This document shows, one piece after another, positions 53,065 to 62,686 of a stretch of DNA of 64,000 nt. The notes under the pieces are model-generated. The model was not told where the DNA came from. It saw only the letters and a list, made by a program, of their open reading frames with translations, and did not search any database. Location: positions 186,001 to 250,000 of the forward strand of contig NZ_BNAR01000012.1 in the NCBI RefSeq assembly GCF_014653695.1. The letters are read 5' to 3'. Source of the DNA: Lentzea cavernae (GTDB lineage: Bacteria; Actinomycetota; Actinomycetes; Mycobacteriales; Pseudonocardiaceae). The stretch's first letter is position 1. Each line of letters opens with the position of its first letter. The position numbers and the translations under genes were made by a program.

Positions 53065-54780
53065 GTGACAGCGCCAGCAGCAACGCCGGCAGCAATGCGA
53101 CCGCTGCGAGCCTGGCAGCGTCGCGCGCTGACCAAGTACCTCGCCGCGAAGCCGAAGGACTTCCTCGCCGTCGCGACGCCCGGCGCGGGCAAGACGACCT
53201 TCGGACTCCGCGTTGCCGCCGAACTGCTGGCCGACCGGACGATCGAGACGATCACGATCGTGACGCCCACCGAGCACCTCAAGCACCAGTGGGCGAAGGC
53301 GGCTGCCGAGCAGGGCATCCACATCGACTCGAACTTCCGCAACACCAACGCGATGACCTCCCGCGACTACCACGGCGTGGCCGTCACGTACGCGCAGGTC
53401 GCCGCCCACCCGACGCTGCACCGGGTGCGCACCGAGAACCGCAAGACGCTCGTGCTGCTCGACGAGGTGCACCACGGCGGCGACGCCAAGTCGTGGGGTG
53501 ACGCGATCCGTGAGGCGTTCACGCCCGCCGTGCGCCGTCTCTGCCTCACCGGCACCCCGTTCCGCTCCGACGACTCGCCGATCCCGTTCGTGCAGTACGA
53601 GGAGAGCAACGGCGGCTTCAAGACGTCCAAGGCGGATCACACGTACGGGTACTCCGACGCGCTGCGCGACGGCGTGGTGCGGCCCGTGCTGTTCCTGGCG
53701 TACTCGGGTGAGGCGTCGTGGCGGACCAGCGCGGGCGAGGAGTACACCGCACGGCTGGGCGAGCCGTTGACGCAGGAGCAGACCGCACGGGCGTGGCGCA
53801 CGGCCCTGGACCCGGCTGGAGACTGGATGGCCTCGGTGTTGCGCGCAGCCGACCAGCGGCTGACCCAGAAGCGGCAGAACGGACTGCCCGACGCGGGCGG
53901 CCTGGTGATCGCCACCGACCAGACCGTGGCGAAGGCGTACGCGCAGGTGCTCGAACGCGTCACGGGCCAGATCCCCACGCTCGTGCTCTCCGACGACCCG
54001 AAGGCGTCCGGCAGGATCGCCGAGTTCGCCGCGACGACCGAACGCTGGATGATCGCGGTCCGCATGGTGTCCGAGGGCGTCGACGTGCCGCGCCTCGCCG
54101 TCGGCGTGTACGCGACGTCGTCGTCGACCCCGCTGTTCTTCGCCCAGGCCATCGGCCGCTTCGTGCGCAACCGGAAGCCCGGTGAGACCGCCACGGTGTT
54201 CCTGCCGTCGGTGCCGGTGCTGCTGCAGCTCGCCTCGGAATTGGAGGCGGAGCGCGACCACGTCCTGGGCAAGCCGCACCGCGAGAAGGACGGCTGGGAC
54301 GACGAGCTCATGGCCGCGGCCAACCAGGCCAAGGACGAGCCCGGTGAGGACGAGCGCGCCTTCACGGCACTGGGCACCACCGCCGAGCTCGACCAGGTGA
54401 TCTACGACGGCTCGTCGTTCGGCGCCCCGACCCAGGCGGGCTCCGAGGAGGAGCAGGAGTACCTCGGCCTGCCCGGTCTGCTCGAACCCGACCAGGTGCG
54501 CACCCTGCTGCTGCAGCGGCAGGAGGAGCAGATGGCGATCGCCGCCAAACGCCCCAAGCCCGAGGTCGCGGTGCGCGAGGCGCGGCCCGTGGGCGTGCAG
54601 GAGCGCCTCACGGCCCTGCGCAAGGAGCTCAACACCCTCGTCGCGATGCACCACCACCGCACGAAGAAACCGCACGGCAAGATCCACAACTCACTGCGGG
54701 AGTACTGCGGCGGGCCGCCGACCGCGATGGCCACCATCGAGCAGCTCGAGGAGCGGATCGCGACCCTGCGCTCCTGGTGA
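53065..54780 (+). CDS. Actinobacterial DEAH-type superfamily 2 helicase
   Basis: A 571-residue SF2 helicase. Q-like RAWQRRALTKYL, Walker A ATPGAGKTT, motif Ia IVTPTEHLKHQW, DEVHH (motif II, DEVH form), LTGTPFRSD (motif III), VRMVSEGVDVPRLAVGVYAT (motif V) and QAIGRFVRNRKPGE (motif VI) are all present. The C-terminal third (LEPDQVRTLLLQRQEEQ, LNTLVAMHHHRTKKPHGKIHNSLREYCGG) is special to this family. GTG 53065 is preferred because GAGGAG lies upstream; ATG 53047 adds 6 residues. Substrate, DNA or RNA, is unknown; DUF3039 and sigma genes nearby are conserved neighbours. Confidence 0.85.
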   Translation: MTAPAATPAAMRPLRAWQRRALTKYLAAKPKDFLAVATPGAGKTTFGLRVAAELLADRTIETITIVTPTEHLKHQWAKAAAEQGIHIDSNFRNTNAMTSRDYHGVAVTYAQVAAHPTLHRVRTENRKTLVLLDEVHHGGDAKSWGDAIREAFTPAVRRLCLTGTPFRSDDSPIPFVQYEESNGGFKTSKADHTYGYSDALRDGVVRPVLFLAYSGEASWRTSAGEEYTARLGEPLTQEQTARAWRTALDPAGDWMASVLRAADQRLTQKRQNGLPDAGGLVIATDQTVAKAYAQVLERVTGQIPTLVLSDDPKASGRIAEFAATTERWMIAVRMVSEGVDVPRLAVGVYATSSSTPLFFAQAIGRFVRNRKPGETATVFLPSVPVLLQLASELEAERDHVLGKPHREKDGWDDELMAAANQAKDEPGEDERAFTALGTTAELDQVIYDGSSFGAPTQAGSEEEQEYLGLPGLLEPDQVRTLLLQRQEEQMAIAAKRPKPEVAVREARPVGVQERLTALRKELNTLVAMHHHRTKKPHGKIHNSLREYCGGPPTAMATIEQLEERIATLRSW

Positions 54781-54789
54781 GCGGATCCG

Positions 54790-55578
54790 TCAGACGCGGG
54801 TGACGGCGACGGCCAGAGTGCTGTAGCGCATCGTGAACCCGCCGCCGATCACGTCGATCGCGCGGCCGACGCGGTCGAGGAGCTCGGTGACCTGCTCGGC
54901 GCCGAGCAGGGCCATCGGGCTCATGGTGCGCATGAGGTCGAGGTACTCGGCGGTCGTGAAGGCCCGTTCCCACCTGGCGCGCCACTGCTCGGCCTTCGAG
55001 AACGCCCCGGTGGCCAGAAACGCCTCGCCGGTGCGCACGCAGCCTGCCTGATAGGCCTCGAACGCCTCGTCGTAGGAGTGGCCGACGCGGTGGGTGAGGT
55101 GCGGAGCCACCTCGTCGTACGCCTCGGCGAAGGCGTCGGCGATCGGCTCCGGCGTCCCGAACACGTGCCAGAGCGCCACGAACACCCCGCCGGGCCGCAG
55201 CACCCGCGCGGCCTGGCGAGGACCCGCCTCGGGGTCCACCCAGTGCCAGGACTGCCCGGCGACGACGGCGTCGAACTCGCGGCCGGCCGGGTCCCAGGCC
55301 TCGAACTTCGCCACCTCGACGGCCACGCCGGTGCCGCGGGCGAACCCGGCCATCCGCTCGTCGTGCTCGACACCGAGCACGTCCAGCCCGGCCGCCCGGA
55401 GCTGCCGGGACAGCACCCCCGTGCCGCACCCCACCTCGACCACCCGAGGTCCGGGACTGGCGGCGGCGAGCCTGTCGACCAGCTCCTGCGGGTACGGCGG
55501 CCGGGTGCGGTCGTAGCGCGCGGCCTCTGCTCCGAACGAGATCGCCAGTCTTTCGGCGGCTTCCTTGTCGACGGTCAT
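54790..55578 (-). CDS. SAM-dependent methyltransferase (UbiE/small-molecule type)
   Basis: A 262-residue class I methyltransferase. ISFGAEAARYDRTRPPYP entry, SAM motif I VVEVGCGTGVLSRQL, the acidic second strand VEHDERM, FDAVVAGQSWHWVDPEAG and VLRPGGVFVALWHVFG are typical of the type 11 family. The substrate is unknown. ATG 55578 is 6 nt after TAGGTT, indicating a leaderless start. Convergent with the helicase gene, 9 bp apart. Confidence 0.83.
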   Translation of the reverse strand: MTVDKEAAERLAISFGAEAARYDRTRPPYPQELVDRLAAASPGPRVVEVGCGTGVLSRQLRAAGLDVLGVEHDERMAGFARGTGVAVEVAKFEAWDPAGREFDAVVAGQSWHWVDPEAGPRQAARVLRPGGVFVALWHVFGTPEPIADAFAEAYDEVAPHLTHRVGHSYDEAFEAYQAGCVRTGEAFLATGAFSKAEQWRARWERAFTTAEYLDLMRTMSPMALLGAEQVTELLDRVGRAIDVIGGGFTMRYSTLAVAVTRV

Positions 55579-55584
55579 GCACCC

Positions 55585-55590
55585 AACCTA
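55585..55590 (-). promoter_or_regulatory. -10 box of a leaderless methyltransferase transcript
   Basis: TAGGTT on the reverse strand, 6 nt before ATG 55578, with no ribosome site. Confidence 0.45.
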
Positions 55591-55628
55591 GGGATGTCCG
55601 GGAGATGACAGCCGAGTGTCCGCCGTGG

Positions 55629-55649
55629 GCGATATCCGATATATCGCCG
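55629..55649. promoter_or_regulatory. AT-rich palindrome with CCRATATATY copy 5
   Basis: GGCGATAT-CCGAT-ATATCGCC is a perfect 8-bp-arm inverted repeat; it contains CCGATATATC (55637-55646). It sits between the divergent methyltransferase and sugar-transporter genes, so an operator role is likely. Confidence 0.5.
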
Positions 55650-55667
55650 TTGTGATCCGTAGCGCGG

Positions 55668-55683
55668 TGGTAACGCTCTCACG
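55668..55683. promoter_or_regulatory. LacI-like imperfect palindrome
   Basis: GTGGTAACGCTCTCAC is a CG-centred imperfect palindrome resembling LacI-family operators. No LacI gene is in the window. Confidence 0.3.
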
Positions 55684-55773
55684 ACTCTCAGTGACCATAT
55701 TTCGCCGTGGTTACCGCATCGTTGCGACTTAATCGATTCAGTGTGGTTCCGGTCACGCATATGTCGGGCATAC

Positions 55774-55788
55774 GTTGTGCGCCACAAC
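55774..55788. promoter_or_regulatory. Candidate ROK-regulator operator
   Basis: GTTGTG-CGC-CACAAC is a perfect palindrome 36 bp before the binding-protein ATG, in the position of a repressor site near the transcription start. Confidence 0.45.
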
Positions 55789-55824
55789 ATTCTCTGTGAC
55801 ACAGCGCAGTGAAAGGGATGGCGG

Positions 55825-56952
55825 ATGCGCAGCAAGACTCTCGCTTCCATCGCCGTGACCGCGGGCCTCGCCCTGGCGGTTTCGGCGTGCGGCGCCAACA
55901 CGTCCTCCGGCACCGGAGGCAGCACCACGGAATCCAACGCTGGCAGCGGCACGGGCGCGAAGGTCGGCGTGATCCTGCCCGAGACCGCGTCGTCCGCCCG
56001 CTGGGAAGGATTCGACAAGCCCCTCCTCGAGGCCGCTCTGAAGGCCGAGGGTCTCAGCCCCGACATCCAGAACGCCCAGGGCGACGTCCAGAAGTTCAGC
56101 ACCCTGGCCGACGGCATGATCAACGCCGGCGTCAAGGTCCTGATCATCGCCACGCCCAACAGCGAGGTCGGTGCGTCCGTCGCCAAGAAGGCGCAGGCCC
56201 AGGGCATCCAGGTCATCGACTACGACCGCCTGAACACCGGTGGTTCCTCGGCCTACTACGTGTCGTTCGACAACGTGAAGGTCGGCGAGCTGCAGGGCCA
56301 GGGCCTGGCCGACGCGATGAAGGACAAGCCGCAGGGCTCCCAGGTCATCGAGATCGAGGGCGCGCCGACGGACAACAACGCGACGCTCTTCACGCAGGGC
56401 CAGAAGAAGGTCCTGCAGCCGCTCTACGACTCGGGCAAGCTCAAGCTGGTCCAGTCCCAGCCGATCGACAACTGGGACAACCAGAAGGGTGGCCAGGTCT
56501 TCGAGCAGATCCTGACCTCCAACGGCGGCAAGGTCGACGGCGTCGTCGCCGCGAACGACGGCCTCGCCGGCGCCGTGATCACGATCCTCAAGAAGGTCGG
56601 CCTCAACGGCAAGGTCCCGGTCACCGGTCAGGACGCCACCCCGGACGGCCTGCAGGCCGTGCTCCGCGGTGACCAGTACATGACCGTCTTCAAGCCGATC
56701 AAGGACGAGGCCGAGGCCGCCGCCAAGCTGGCCGGCGCCCTCGCCAAGGGCGACACCGCCGCCGCCGACGCCCTGGCGTCCGGCTCGACCGACGACAGCA
56801 AGGGCAACCGCAAGGTCAAGTCCGTGCTGCTGTCCGCTCAGCTGATCACCAAGGACAAGGTCAAGTCCGTGGTCGACGCTGGCTTCGTCAAGGCCTCGGA
56901 CATCTGCGTGGCCGACACCCAGGCCGCCTGCACCGAGCTCGGCATCAAGTAA
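55825..56952 (+). CDS. xylF: Xylose-type ABC transporter binding lipoprotein
   Basis: A 375-residue CUT2 periplasmic-binding-type lipoprotein. Lipobox VSAC, a Gly/Ser/Thr linker, then VGVILPETASSARWEGFDKPLLEAAL, the ADGMINAGVKVLIIATPN segment, IQVIDYDRLNTGGSSAYYVSFDN, the second-lobe VVAANDGLAGAVI and VTGQDATPDGLQAVLRGDQYMTVFKPI. The last two are typical of XylF/ChvE-like xylose/glucose binders. AAAGGGATGGCGG precedes the ATG. First gene of a four-gene operon; a hairpin separates it from the ATPase gene. Confidence 0.82.
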   Translation: MRSKTLASIAVTAGLALAVSACGANTSSGTGGSTTESNAGSGTGAKVGVILPETASSARWEGFDKPLLEAALKAEGLSPDIQNAQGDVQKFSTLADGMINAGVKVLIIATPNSEVGASVAKKAQAQGIQVIDYDRLNTGGSSAYYVSFDNVKVGELQGQGLADAMKDKPQGSQVIEIEGAPTDNNATLFTQGQKKVLQPLYDSGKLKLVQSQPIDNWDNQKGGQVFEQILTSNGGKVDGVVAANDGLAGAVITILKKVGLNGKVPVTGQDATPDGLQAVLRGDQYMTVFKPIKDEAEAAAKLAGALAKGDTAAADALASGSTDDSKGNRKVKSVLLSAQLITKDKVKSVVDAGFVKASDICVADTQAACTELGIK

Positions 56953-56968
56953 GACCGCTCGCGACGAG

Positions 56969-56998
56969 GGCGGGGTGCGGTTTCGGCCGCACCCCGCC
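56969..56998 (+). terminator. Intra-operon attenuator hairpin
   Basis: GGCGGGGTGCGG (56969-56980) pairs perfectly with CCGCACCCCGCC (56987-56998) over the loop TTTCGG. Placed between binding protein and ATPase genes, it would give more binding protein than transporter. Confidence 0.8.
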
Positions 56999-57030
56999 TC
57001 TCGCCGCGTGGTAACCACGGAGGAAACCCA

Positions 57031-57804
57031 GTGAGCGAGCCGATTCTCGAGCTGCGCGGCATCAACAAGAGCTTCGGTCCCGTGCACGTCCTGCACGACA
57101 TCGACCTCGACGTCCAACCCGGCGAGGTAACCGCCCTCGTCGGCGACAACGGCGCGGGCAAGTCGACGCTGGTCAAGTGCATCGCGGGCATCCACCCCAC
57201 CGATTCCGGTGAGGTCCTGTTCAACGGCGAGCCGGTGCACATCAAGGGCCCGCGCGACGCCGCCGAGCTCGGGATCGAGGTCGTCTACCAGGACCTCGCG
57301 CTGGCCGACAACCTCGACATCGTCCAGAACATGTTCCTCGGCCGCGAGCGCACCAAGGGTGGCCTGCTCGACGAGACGGACATGGAGCAGGCGGCGCGCA
57401 AGACGCTCGCGTCGCTGTCCGTGCGCACGGTGAAGTCGGTGCGCACGCAGGTCTCGTCGCTGTCCGGTGGTCAGCGCCAGACCGTGGCGATCGCCAAGGC
57501 CGTGCTGTGGAACAGCAAGGTAGTGCTGCTCGACGAGCCCACCGCGGCCCTCGGCGTCGCGCAGACGCGCCAGGTGCTCGACCTGGTCCGCCGGCTCGCG
57601 GAGCAGGGCCTGGGCGTCGTCCTGATCAGCCACAACATGAACGACGTCTTCGAGGTCGCCGACAAGATCGCGTGCCTCTACCTCGGACGCATGGCCGCGG
57701 TCGTGTCGACCAAGGACGTCACGCACGGCCAGGTGGTCGAGCTGATCACCGCCGGGCGTTCCGGTGACCTGGGCATCGCCCGCCCCGAGGCGGCGACGAT
57801 CTGA
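57031..57804 (+). CDS. xylG: Single-domain CUT2 sugar ABC ATPase
   Basis: A 257-residue ABC ATPase. Walker A is GDNGAGKST, the Q-loop YQDLALADNLD, the signature SLSGGQRQTVAIAKAV, Walker B KVVLLDEPTAALG and the switch His LISHNMNDVF. CUT2 ATPases of the RbsA/XylG type are usually about 500 residues with two ATPase halves; this is a single half, as in FrcA-like importers, so it should act as a dimer. Co-translated with the permease (TGATG overlap). Confidence 0.85.
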   Translation: MSEPILELRGINKSFGPVHVLHDIDLDVQPGEVTALVGDNGAGKSTLVKCIAGIHPTDSGEVLFNGEPVHIKGPRDAAELGIEVVYQDLALADNLDIVQNMFLGRERTKGGLLDETDMEQAARKTLASLSVRTVKSVRTQVSSLSGGQRQTVAIAKAVLWNSKVVLLDEPTAALGVAQTRQVLDLVRRLAEQGLGVVLISHNMNDVFEVADKIACLYLGRMAAVVSTKDVTHGQVVELITAGRSGDLGIARPEAATI

Positions 57805-59255
57805 TGAGTTCCGAAGAGGCGAGCATGACCGACACCACCGACACGCACGAGCAGGAGACCGCCCAGCAGGGCGCGATCTCCGACTTCGGCATCGACACGA
57901 CCTCCCAGTCCACCGGTGAGGCCGTCCGCGACTACTGGGCCAGGGTCCGCGGCGGCGAGCTCGGCTCGCTGCCCGCGCTGCTCGGCCTCGTCGTGCTGCT
58001 GATCGTGTTCAGCTCGTTGTCCGACACGTTCTTCACCCTCGGCAACCTCGCCAACCTGCTCCAGCAGGGCGCCAGCATCACCATCATCGCGATGGGCCTG
58101 GTGTTCGTGCTGCTGCTCGGCGAGATCGACCTGTCCGCCGGCACCGCGTCCGGTGTGACCGCCGCGGTCATGGCACTGCACCTGATCCACAACGGCAACC
58201 TGCTCGGCGGCATGGGCGACACGGTCTTCTACGTGTTCTGCGGCCTGCTCGTGCTGGCGATCGTGCTCGGCGCGGTGATGAAGGTCTGGGCGGGTGTGGC
58301 CCTGTCGGCCGTCGCCCTGGTCATCGCCGGCGTCGGCATCCCCGCGAACGCGTGGCTCGAGATGCTGCTCGCCGTCTGCGTCGGCGCGGCCATCGGCACG
58401 ATCACGGGCTTCCTGGTCGCCAAGGTCGGCATCCCGTCGTTCGTCGTGACCCTGGCGTTCTTCCTCGTGTGGGGCGGTGTCGTCCTGCAGCTCATCGGCC
58501 AGGGCGGCACGCTCGGCCTGCGCGACGACACGATCTTCAACGTCGCCAACGGCAACCTGAACTTCGTGGGCTCCTGGGCGCTGTTCGTCATCGCCGTCGG
58601 CGGCTACGCGGCGATCGTGCTCACCCGGCACTTCTCCCGCCTGCGCAAGGGACTCGTGGCCCAGCCGACCTCGCTGGTCCTGGGCAAGATCGGCGCCCTC
58701 GCGGTGCTGGCCGCGGTGATCACCTACGCGCTGTCGCTGAACCGGGCGCCGAGCGACCTGATCGTCATCGAGGGCGTGCCGTACGTGGTGCCGCTCGTCC
58801 TGGTGCTGCTGGTCGTCGGCACGTTCGTGCTCGACCGCACCTCCTACGGCCGCCACATCTACGCGGTGGGCGGCAACAAGGAAGCGGCTCGCCGCGCCGG
58901 CATCAACGTCGAGCGCATCCGCATGAGCGTGTTCGTGATCGCCTCCGCGGCGGCCGCGATCGGCGCCATCGTGTACTCGTCGAAGGTCGGCTCGGTCGAC
59001 CCGAACGCCGGTGGCGGCAACACGCTGCTGCTGTCGGTCGGTGCGGCCGTCATCGGTGGCACGTCGCTGTTCGGCGGCAAGGGCCGGCTGCGCGACGCGG
59101 TGATCGGTGGCGCGGTGCTCGCGATCATCCAGAACGGCATGGGCCTGCTCCGGCAGCCCGCCGCCGTCGTGTTCATCGTGACCGGACTGGTCCTGCTGCT
59201 CGCCGCGAGCGTCGACGCGTTGTCCCGCCGCCGGGCGGCCACCGCGGCTCGATGA
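57804..59255 (+). CDS. xylH: CUT2 sugar ABC permease (XylH-like)
   Basis: A 483-residue permease with 10 or more membrane helices after a hydrophilic N-terminus of about 50 residues. The GLVFVLLLGEIDLSAGTASG motif, GIPSFVVTLAFFLVWGGVVLQLIGQGGT and the cytoplasmic VGGNKEAARRAGINVERIRM loop (ATPase contact) are characteristic of XylH; LLSVGAAVIGGTSLFGGKG closes it. ATG 57804 shares a base with the ATPase stop. Four bases separate its stop from the ROK gene. Confidence 0.85.
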   Translation: MSSEEASMTDTTDTHEQETAQQGAISDFGIDTTSQSTGEAVRDYWARVRGGELGSLPALLGLVVLLIVFSSLSDTFFTLGNLANLLQQGASITIIAMGLVFVLLLGEIDLSAGTASGVTAAVMALHLIHNGNLLGGMGDTVFYVFCGLLVLAIVLGAVMKVWAGVALSAVALVIAGVGIPANAWLEMLLAVCVGAAIGTITGFLVAKVGIPSFVVTLAFFLVWGGVVLQLIGQGGTLGLRDDTIFNVANGNLNFVGSWALFVIAVGGYAAIVLTRHFSRLRKGLVAQPTSLVLGKIGALAVLAAVITYALSLNRAPSDLIVIEGVPYVVPLVLVLLVVGTFVLDRTSYGRHIYAVGGNKEAARRAGINVERIRMSVFVIASAAAAIGAIVYSSKVGSVDPNAGGGNTLLLSVGAAVIGGTSLFGGKGRLRDAVIGGAVLAIIQNGMGLLRQPAAVVFIVTGLVLLLAASVDALSRRRAATAAR

Positions 59256-59259
59256 CGCG

Positions 59260-60414
59260 GTGACGGGACCCACGTCCGGCACCCGTCCCGACGAGATCCG
59301 CAGGCACAACAGGACGGCGCTGCTGCGCCGCCTGCACATCGACGGACCGTCCACCAGGGCGTCGCTCGCGGCTGAGCTCGGCCTCAACCGCAGCACGATC
59401 AAGGCCCTGGTGGACGGCCTCGCCGAAGCCGGTGTGGTCGCTGAACGCGTGCCCGCTCTGCGCAGCGGAGCGGGCCGCCCGTCGCTGCTGGTGCTGCCCC
59501 AGCCGAACGCCGCGGTCGTCATCGCGATCGACGTCCGCGTCGAGCACGTCGCGATGGGGTTCGTCGGCCTCGGCGGGGAGATCCTCGGGCGGGACAGCTG
59601 GAACCTGCACCGGACGCGTGATCCGGGGGAGGTCATCACGCACATCGTCGAGTCGGCGCGCCTCATGGCCGACGACCTCGACGCCACCGCGGTGGGAGTG
59701 GGCATCTCGGTGCCCGGTGTCGTGCGACGCGCCGACGGGCACGTCCACGAGGCGCCCAACCTGCACTGGACCGGTGTGGCGCTCGGCAAACGCCTGGAGG
59801 CGGTGCTGAAGCTGCCGGTCCAGGTCGGCAACGACGCGGAGCTCGGCGCACTGGCCGAACACGTCCGCGGTGCGGCCAGGGAGTCCTCGGACATGGTCTA
59901 CATCTCCGCGGACGTCGGCGTCGGCGGGGGAGTGATCCTGGCCGGGCAGCCGTTGCGCGGCTCCGGCGGCTACGTCGGCGAGCTCGGGCACATGGTCGTC
60001 AACCCGCGCGGGCTGCGGTGCTACTGCGGCTGTGACGGCTGCTGGGAGACCGAGGTGGGCGAACCGGCGCTGTGCCGGGCCCTGGGCCTTCCCGACGACG
60101 CTCCGCGCGGTGCCGTGGTCGCGGCGCTGCGGGCGTTGGACGACCCGTCGGTGCTCGACGAGTTCGCCGGCTGGCTCGCACTGGGGCTCGCGAACATCGT
60201 CAACGTCCTCGGCCCCGAACTGGTGGTGCTGGGCGACCTCTACACGGCCCTGCCTGCGTCCGTCGTGGACGCGGTGAGCGCCGCCGTGCAGGTGCGCAGC
60301 CTCGTCTCCCGCGCGGTCGGCGGGACCCAGGTCGTGACGTCACCCCTGGGACGCGACGCGAAGCTCGTCGGAGCGGCCGAACTGGCCTTCGAGCCGGTCC
60401 TCGACGCCCTCTAG
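59260..60414 (+). CDS. ROK-family sugar-responsive repressor
   Basis: A 384-residue ROK regulator. The N-terminal helix-turn-helix (RRHNRTALLRRLHIDGPSTRASLAAELGLNRSTIKALVDGL) precedes the ROK sugar-binding domain: IAIDVRVEHVAMGF, SVPGVV, VGNDAELGALAEH, VGVGGGVI and the zinc motif CYCGCDGCWETEVGE. Such XylR/NagC-type proteins repress sugar operons and release with sugar bound. GTG 59260 lies 4 bp after xylH, so it is in the operon it probably controls. Confidence 0.88.
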   Translation: MTGPTSGTRPDEIRRHNRTALLRRLHIDGPSTRASLAAELGLNRSTIKALVDGLAEAGVVAERVPALRSGAGRPSLLVLPQPNAAVVIAIDVRVEHVAMGFVGLGGEILGRDSWNLHRTRDPGEVITHIVESARLMADDLDATAVGVGISVPGVVRRADGHVHEAPNLHWTGVALGKRLEAVLKLPVQVGNDAELGALAEHVRGAARESSDMVYISADVGVGGGVILAGQPLRGSGGYVGELGHMVVNPRGLRCYCGCDGCWETEVGEPALCRALGLPDDAPRGAVVAALRALDDPSVLDEFAGWLALGLANIVNVLGPELVVLGDLYTALPASVVDAVSAAVQVRSLVSRAVGGTQVVTSPLGRDAKLVGAAELAFEPVLDAL

Positions 60415-60433
60415 GAGCCCTGGAAAAGCGAAG

Positions 60434-60463
60434 GGGGCGGAGATCCTCGCGGATCTCCGCCCC
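60434..60463. terminator. Bidirectional hairpin terminator
   Basis: GGGGCGGAGATCC (60434-60446) pairs perfectly with GGATCTCCGCCCC (60451-60463) over the tetraloop TCGC, between the convergent ROK and DUF7455 genes. Confidence 0.88.
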
Positions 60464-60485
60464 GAGCGGCTAGGTGGGGTGGAAG

Positions 60486-60665
60486 TCAGCCCTGCTGAAT
60501 CTCAGCAGCGAGTTCGCGCAATTTCTCACTGTGCGCCCGGGCGTGGTGCCCGCAGAACAGCAACTCGCCCCCGGACGGGAGCAAAGCGCGAACCTGGGCA
60601 GCAGCCCCGCAGCGGTCGCAGCGGTCGGCAGCGGTCAACTCGGGGCGGGTGAGTGCTGCAGTCAT
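60486..60665 (-). CDS. DUF7455 zinc-ribbon protein
   Basis: A 59-residue protein: an N-terminal TAALTRPELTAADRCDRCGAAA and LLPSGGELLFCGHHARAH. CDRCGA and CGHH form a likely zinc ribbon. The family is conserved beside the principal sigma factor gene in actinobacteria; function unknown. ATG 60665 is preceded by GGGAGATTC. An upstream start at 60722 would add sequence that looks non-coding. Confidence 0.8.
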   Translation of the reverse strand: MTAALTRPELTAADRCDRCGAAAQVRALLPSGGELLFCGHHARAHSEKLRELAAEIQQG

Positions 60666-61102
60666 GATGAATCTCCCTCCGTCCCGGCAACGAAACGTTG
60701 TGTTCCGGTGCCCTCTTACCAAGCTGCGACCACGGCGCCCCTGGCTGGTGCGCGGTGCTCGCTGGCTCCACTCTGACAGACGTTTCCGCGTTAGTCAGTG
60801 TTCCCGTGTACGTGGCGACTCGCGTCACTATGCGATTTACCCGGCTGCAGCAGGCCTACACCTGCGTTCGCCACCGGTTCACCGTCTTGACACGCACGCT
60901 GAGCGACGGAGAACCCGCTGGTGGAGCAGCACGTTCGGTCCGTTCGGTCGGTTGCGTGCGACCGGGAGTGTGATATCGGTTGCGCTTGTCCGCCCGGAGC
61001 GAACAGGTCACGAACGTCCCACGATTCGGACGCGGGACCGTGATCAAACTCGAGTTCGAGTCCATTGTCGAGTGAGCCGCAGCACCCGATTCCGCAAACG
61101 CG
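60666..61102. other. Gap upstream of DUF7455
   Basis: About 440 bp before the sigA terminator with no convincing gene. A TTGACA (60887-60892) has no -10 partner. ACGTTCGGTCCGTTCGGTCG near 60930 is a short repeat. The DUF7455 promoter must lie here. Confidence 0.4.
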
Positions 61103-61133
61103 ACAGCCCCGCACCGAACCGGTGCGGGGCTGT
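61103..61133 (-). terminator. Terminator of sigA
   Basis: ACAGCCCCGCACCG (61103-61116) pairs perfectly with CGGTGCGGGGCTGT (61120-61133) over a 3-nt loop, 21 bp after the sigA stop. Confidence 0.82.
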
Positions 61134-61154
61134 GTGCGTATGACTGGGTAAGAC

Positions 61155-62468
<1,314 letters not shown>

Positions 62469-62576
62469 GTACGCCCTTTCGCGACGGTCGTTCAAGGCGG
62501 ACCGGAGGGCGCGAAACCTCGGTCGCCAGAGTTCAGGGGATCTCCCCGCCGATCTTGCTTGGCGGGTGTGCGTTCC

Positions 62577-62582
62577 ATTGTA
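62577..62582 (-). promoter_or_regulatory. -10 box of a sigA promoter
   Basis: TACAAT on the reverse strand, about 110 nt before GTG 62468; no good -35. The leader contains the small palindrome GGGGA-TC-TCCCC. Confidence 0.45.
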
Positions 62583-62686
62583 ACGACGTCCGTGACGCGG
62601 TGTTGCGCCCCGAGGTGCTTCGAGGCGCTCTCACCTGCGTTGTCGCAGCTAGATCGCGTCGGACACGTTTCGGTGTCGAACGCTCA

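Noticed and set aside
61030-61080. tRNA-like GTTCGAGTCC near 61050
   Set aside because: No acceptor, D or anticodon stem can be formed around it.
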